A stretch of 9,856 nucleotides of DNA. It comes from LW23 sp041287705 (lineage in GTDB: Bacteria; Verrucomicrobiota; Verrucomicrobiia; Methylacidiphilales; UBA1321). Every line of letters starts with the position of its first letter. Position 1 is the first letter of the stretch. Of the stretch, positions 7,601 to 9,856 are shown in pieces. Under the pieces are notes generated by a model. That model worked only from the letters and a program-made list of their open reading frames with translations. It ran no database searches and was not told where the DNA came from. The stretch spans positions 1 to 9,856 of the forward strand of contig JBGGNE010000174.1 in assembly GCA_041287705.1 (NCBI GenBank). Reading direction: 5' to 3'. The position numbers were made by a program, and so were the translations under genes.

Positions 7601-8352
7601 AGAATGGCTGCGCGTTCTTCAATACCTTCCTGGCTATGGGCGGTGACGGTACGATGGCACGCTGGAACGCCATGCGCCCCCGTCTCGTTTCGGGTGATCT
7701 GATTCATCCCACGGAACCCGGCGCTGCTATCGTAGGGGATGCCCTGTACCGCGCGGTGATGAAGAGCTTCCTGCTGCGTGTCGCGGAAAAAGCGCTGACT
7801 CCCGCCCCGCACAATGCACCAGTCCCCGGCGTAACGCCTCCTTCCGGCCCCACGACGCCCACTCCTCTTAATCCCCCCGCGACGACGCCTAATCCCACGG
7901 CTTCGCACACCGCCCCCGGCACCACTGGCGAACCCCGCAAACCCGCGCCGCCCACGGCAGCAAACACGGTGCCTGCATCGGCCGCTCCCGCTGCTTCGAC
8001 TCCTTCGGCCTCGACCCAGACGCCGGCAATGATTCCCGTGGCGCCGATTGCCTCTGCGGTTATCACTACTCCAACCCTGACGCCTCTGACCGCTGCTCCC
8101 GCTGTAGTTACGCGCCGTACGGAACCCACCCGCACAACTGCCGAGCGTAGTGACCGCAACGACCGTGATCGCGCGGATCGTTCGGAGACCCGCTCCGAAT
8201 CGCGCAACGTAACCCGCTCGGCGGATTCCACGCCTGCACCCACGCGCCGTCCGGCGGCGCCAAATGCAAGCAATACCCACCCCTCGGCGGCTCCGATCTC
8301 ACGTCCCGCTTCCCGGCCGGTATCTGCGACTCCGGCAAGTATTTACGAGTAA
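4627..8352 (+). CDS. GYF_2 x2 - zinc ribbon - TM - SGNH hydrolase, giant envelope protein
   Basis: The protein has 1241 residues from ATG 4627. Residues 1-50 and 71-126 are two GYF_2 (DUF4339-type) domains, seen in the pattern YFYCQDEFTVHGPADRDDL and its partner FFYCIDGTNVEGPFKPDDL, each ending in a Trp (SSDWLG, DETWRP). A zinc ribbon follows (C181-x2-C184, C199-x2-C202). One membrane helix lies at about 317-337 (VLYLVAAFGLAAKGIMMVL). Residues 382-651 are Pro/Ala/Thr/Ser-rich linker. The SGNH domain has H711-YGDS with nucleophile S715, block III G923-A-N925 and D1024-L-I-H1027. Residues 1058-1241 form a Pro/Ala/Thr tail ending in an Arg/Asp/Ser-rich part. The N-terminus should be cytoplasmic and the SGNH domain periplasmic. 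SGNH enzymes add or remove O-acyl groups, and the MBOAT gene next door fits glycan acylation. The start is uncertain: GTG 4594 is in frame with AAGG 7 bases upstream, but the GYF_2 domain begins at the ATG. Domain calls are strong; the acyl substrate is unknown. Confidence 0.92.
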   Translation: MIYFYCQDEFTVHGPADRDDLERLLRSGRLTGDTTFCAEGSSDWLGVNEVFPGLSLPEMSHEARKLAAPRGPFFYCIDGTNVEGPFKPDDLVPLLRTGTLPADTLVCTAEDETWRPVSSVFSYLLETMTPRSMETVRNLIAAGPSARIARLESGGYHSSLGSLGNGSSNGHLRPGFREVRCTSCDNEALLPETMESAFCMFCGTKIDASSALSSRPRLPAPRPSIGLLEGGNRMRRDDVEELGLARLASRNRETLRLPGPPTELNIADGTAPEVVPQKPAAPGLRMEGRNIQLTLPSWDDVITATRTGNPVFSKTAQVLYLVAAFGLAAKGIMMVLPEGPKEPQITANDMRKEIKVEVRPEDQSMTPEIANAAPMQVVEIGAEPASAPAPAPAVSASATPQTAASVPIANASADTVPPSAPAGPIAPVADPALAGAAGTQGVIPVAQPVPMDSASQDTMGAVPVPKASELAAPGIADPTVTSANTAAATPAPAPGSASPTNAASTDPVQIPLTPAAPASTAPVAGPVFNTSTNTVQTPAAVPAPAPAPGTSAAAATSPAPVETAINHANLTPGESAPPSDPLNRLARGMMNDLLNGNTGAAQPASPAPAASGVQAPGNVSGGNSANLASMTPQNGVNPSTLLVQPPGVPLPKTESERIQYGARALNIDLEKAAYVATEDAIEDPTGSLNSFLDSLTRTQQGKEGAVTRILHYGDSIVVMDYITGQMRERMRTLFGDSGTGYMLLHRPSASYQRLDVGWKSGGGWKIDSIMEVKPKPGDYSLGGFAFDGEPGAFAEYSLKKKHDGAADPYSLIEVHYMARPGGGKFDIQVDGKNVATVDTKADDAQARVSRLRVREGAETVRISVAHGSPRLLGVVLERTRPGIVYDAAGILGARCLRLKEIRPDLLIAQLKERHPDLIVLNFGANESDDAGRSQAAIEADYSRLLALFRQALPKTSILVMGALDRGDKTGGKTVTKKNIPTIIMAQRAAALKNGCAFFNTFLAMGGDGTMARWNAMRPRLVSGDLIHPTEPGAAIVGDALYRAVMKSFLLRVAEKALTPAPHNAPVPGVTPPSGPTTPTPLNPPATTPNPTASHTAPGTTGEPRKPAPPTAANTVPASAAPAASTPSASTQTPAMIPVAPIASAVITTPTLTPLTAAPAVVTRRTEPTRTTAERSDRNDRDRADRSETRSESRNVTRSADSTPAPTRRPAAPNASNTHPSAAPISRPASRPVSATPASIYE
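5770..6579 (+). repeat. Low-complexity Pro/Ala linker within the SGNH gene
   Basis: Residues 382-651 consist mostly of Ala, Pro, Thr, Ser and Val with runs such as SAPAPAPAVSASA and PAPAPAPGTSAAAA. No exact tandem unit is visible. It probably forms an extended spacer that carries the SGNH domain away from the membrane helix, possibly through peptidoglycan. Such a Pro-rich segment is also the kind of sequence classical GYF domains bind, although the two would lie on opposite sides of the membrane. Confidence 0.85.
7798..8349 (+). repeat. Low-complexity C-terminal tail of the SGNH protein
   Basis: Residues 1058-1241, after the DxxH block, are again Pro/Ala/Thr-rich. From about residue 1163 the tail turns strongly charged, with RSDRNDRDRADRSETRSESR, then Pro/Ala/Ser to the stop. 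No anchor motif (LPXTG, C-terminal helix) is seen. It may contact an anionic polymer such as peptidoglycan or exopolysaccharide; that is inference. Confidence 0.8.
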
Positions 8353-8371
8353 GGCTCCCCCGATCCAAGCT

Positions 8372-8394
8372 GCGGATCTGACGGACAGATCCGC
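8372..8394 (+). terminator. Strong hairpin after the SGNH gene (terminator or attenuator)
   Basis: GCGGATCTG (8372-8380) and CAGATCCGC (8386-8394) form a perfect 9-bp stem with the 5-base loop ACGGA, 19 bases after the stop codon. The following TTCTCTCCCCC is pyrimidine-rich but not a true T-run, so termination may be partial, allowing some read-through into the MBOAT gene. Confidence 0.5.
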
Positions 8395-8536
8395 TTCTCT
8401 CCCCCACCGCCCAGAGGCGGATACCCATGCCACGGCTATGCACACTTTTCTAAAAATGCAATGGACAACGTGGATGAAGGAGACAAGTCTGGAGCAGCGT
8501 GCCCTGCTTTATGCCCCAGCTCAGCCCCCAAACCCT

Positions 8537-8563
8537 AAGCCCGGCGTAGGCTTTCTTCTCTAA
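8537..8563 (+). terminator. Weak hairpin with T-rich tail before the MBOAT gene
   Basis: AAGCC (8537-8541) pairs with GGCTT (8549-8553) over a 7-base loop, followed by TCTTCTCTAAATCTTTCTC. It is a short stem and may be chance, but its position 34 bases before the MBOAT start makes a regulatory role possible. Confidence 0.2.
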
Positions 8564-8596
8564 ATCTTTCTCGCCCAGCCAAGCGGCCCCCGACGC

Positions 8597-9856
8597 ATGC
8601 AATTTACCGAACCCACCTACGGTGTCTTCTTCCTGATTGTCTTTCTGGCCTACTGGATGGGGCACACCTCCCGAACGTGGCGCGGGTTCGTCCTGCTGGT
8701 GTCGTCCTATTATTTCTACAGCCACCCGACTCCGCAGTTTCTTCCGCTGATTTTTTTCTCCTCATCGCTGGATTACTTTATCGGCTTGCGCATGGCCGGC
8801 ACGGAGACCCCATGGAAGCGCTGCTCGCTGTTGCTTTGCAGCATCTGCATCAACATGGGCCTGCTGGCGTTCTTTAAATACGCCAACTTTGCCGGCGCTA
8901 CCTGGACGGACGTTCTCACCTGGAGCGGCAACGCGCCCGCCACCGCCACGCACTGGGACATCGCCATGGTGCCTGGCATCAGCTTCTATACGTTCCAGAC
9001 GATGAGCTACATCATCTCGCTCTATCGTAAGGATATCGAGCCCTGCAACCGCTACCACGAGTACCTCGCCTACGTCAGCTTCTTCCCGCATCTGGTCGCC
9101 GGCCCCATCATCCGGGCCAAGACTTTCCTGCCGCAGATTCTGGCCACGCCCATTCTCACTAACGAGATGGGCAGCAAAGCGCTCTGGCTCATCATGTGCG
9201 GCCTGTTCAAGAAGATGGTCATTGCCGACTACCTGGGCGCCAATTTGGTGGATAAAGTCTTCGCCGGCCCCCAGTTTTACAGCAGCTTCGAAGTGCTGAT
9301 GGCCATCTACGGCTACGCGTTCCAGATCTACTGCGATTTCTCCGGCTATACCGATATCGCCATCGGTTCCGCCCTTCTGCTGGGTCTGCGCATTCCCGAG
9401 AACTTCGACGCACCTTACAAGTCCCTGGACATCCGCGAGTTCTGGCGCCGCTGGCACATCAGCCTCAGCAGCTGGTTTCGCGATTACCTGTACATTCCGC
9501 TGGGTGGCAACCGGCATGGAGTTGTGCGCATGTACATCAACATGTGGATCGTGATGTTTCTTTGCGGCCTGTGGCATGGCGCCGAGTGGCGTTACATTAT
9601 CTGGGGCGTCCTGCACGGCACCGCAATGACACTCGTCTCCATCTACTACAGCATGACGGGGCGCGAGAAAACCAGGTCATTCATTGCCAGTGCGTTCGGC
9701 ATGTTCCTGACATTTCACTTTGTCTGCTTCGCCTGGATCTTCTTCCGCGCTGAAAGCATGAACATGGTCTGGGCCATCTTCGAAAAGCTGGCCGAGCTGA
9801 ACTTCGGCACCCTGATGCTCAGCCAGGCCTACGTCGCCATCCTGCTACTGGCCGCG
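8597..9856 (+). CDS. MBOAT-family O-acyltransferase, AlgI/DltB class (C-terminus cut)
   Basis: An open frame of 420 codons runs from ATG 8597 to the window edge. It begins MQFTEPTYGVFFLIVFLAYW and contains many hydrophobic helices, as expected for a polytopic inner-membrane protein. Family landmarks are FFPHLVAGPI (F162-I171), the IYCDFSGYTDIAIG segment, FWRRWHISLSSWFRDYLYIP with H287 followed by LGGNRHG, and CGLWHGAEWRYIIWGVLHG with H327 and H340; the WHG histidine is the proposed catalytic residue of the family. AlgI-type proteins are about 480-520 residues, so 60-100 residues are missing. MBOAT proteins of this class pass acyl groups, usually acetyl, from the cytoplasm to a periplasmic partner that modifies alginate, cellulose, teichoic acid or peptidoglycan. 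The SGNH protein immediately upstream on the same strand is the obvious partner. The start is firm: an in-frame stop lies at 8561 and no other start codon occurs between. No ribosome binding site is evident. Confidence 0.95.
   Translation, partial: MQFTEPTYGVFFLIVFLAYWMGHTSRTWRGFVLLVSSYYFYSHPTPQFLPLIFFSSSLDYFIGLRMAGTETPWKRCSLLLCSICINMGLLAFFKYANFAGATWTDVLTWSGNAPATATHWDIAMVPGISFYTFQTMSYIISLYRKDIEPCNRYHEYLAYVSFFPHLVAGPIIRAKTFLPQILATPILTNEMGSKALWLIMCGLFKKMVIADYLGANLVDKVFAGPQFYSSFEVLMAIYGYAFQIYCDFSGYTDIAIGSALLLGLRIPENFDAPYKSLDIREFWRRWHISLSSWFRDYLYIPLGGNRHGVVRMYINMWIVMFLCGLWHGAEWRYIIWGVLHGTAMTLVSIYYSMTGREKTRSFIASAFGMFLTFHFVCFAWIFFRAESMNMVWAIFEKLAELNFGTLMLSQAYVAILLLAA

Larger units (their letters stand above)
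8353..8596. other. Spacer between SGNH and MBOAT genes
   Basis: The 244 bases contain a strong hairpin, a weaker hairpin ending near 8560, and a 41-codon frame (ATG 8439 to TAA 8563) without a ribosome binding site that I do not regard as a gene. No clear promoter for the downstream gene was found. The spacing is wide for an operon, so the two genes may be separately controlled or linked through attenuation. Confidence 0.55.

Noticed and set aside
7456..8280. Minus-strand Arg/Gly/Ser-rich frames opposite the SGNH C-terminus
   Set aside because: They mirror the low-complexity tail. Frames of this kind arise from biased codons and have no start signals.
8439..8563. 41-codon frame between the SGNH and MBOAT genes
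   Set aside because: There is no ribosome binding site, no recognisable motif, and it overlaps the weak hairpin. It is likely chance.
8762..9616. Minus-strand open frame of 284 codons
   Set aside because: It is antisense to the MBOAT gene, which has clear conserved motifs in the plus frame.

Overview
The window reads as chromosome of a GC-rich Gram-negative-type bacterium, roughly 60% GC in the main genes. A soil or gut Acidobacteriota or PVC-group relative would fit: it has a bacterial GH63-like glucosidase, paired GYF_2 domains, and a giant Pro/Ala-rich SGNH hydrolase beside an MBOAT acyltransferase. No rRNA or other marker fixes the taxon, so this is inference. Strong Shine-Dalgarno sequences are scarce in front of the main genes.

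Layout. Positions 1-2575 (minus strand) hold nearly all of a GH63/MGH1-like glucosidase whose C-terminus runs off the left edge. Positions 2576-3267 are GC-rich with no convincing intact gene; one plus-strand stretch (2994-3230) has coding-like codon usage and may be a gene remnant. Positions 3268-4161 (minus) hold a strikingly AT-rich gene of 297 codons. Its acidic-residue pattern resembles a PIN-like nuclease, and it is probably horizontally acquired. Positions 4162-4626 are intergenic, with a possible promoter, a possible terminator, short repeats and a tiny interrupted ORF. Positions 4627-8352 (plus) hold a 1241-residue protein: two GYF_2 domains, a four-Cys zinc ribbon, one membrane helix, a long Pro/Ala linker, an SGNH hydrolase domain with an inserted beta-rich section, and a Pro/Thr then Arg/Asp/Ser-rich tail. 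Positions 8353-8596 are a spacer with a perfect 9-bp hairpin. Positions 8597-9856 (plus) hold an MBOAT O-acyltransferase of the AlgI/DltB class, cut by the right edge.

How they fit together. The last two genes form a plausible surface-glycan O-acylation pair: the MBOAT protein moves acyl groups across the membrane and the SGNH domain transfers or removes them outside. The N-terminal GYF_2/zinc-ribbon part of the SGNH protein would then lie in the cytoplasm, giving a single polypeptide that could couple an internal binding event to external acyl chemistry. The AT-rich PIN-like gene appears unrelated to its neighbours and is the best candidate for an accessory, possibly defence-related, insertion. 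Several very long open frames opposite the GC-rich genes are antisense artefacts of codon bias.
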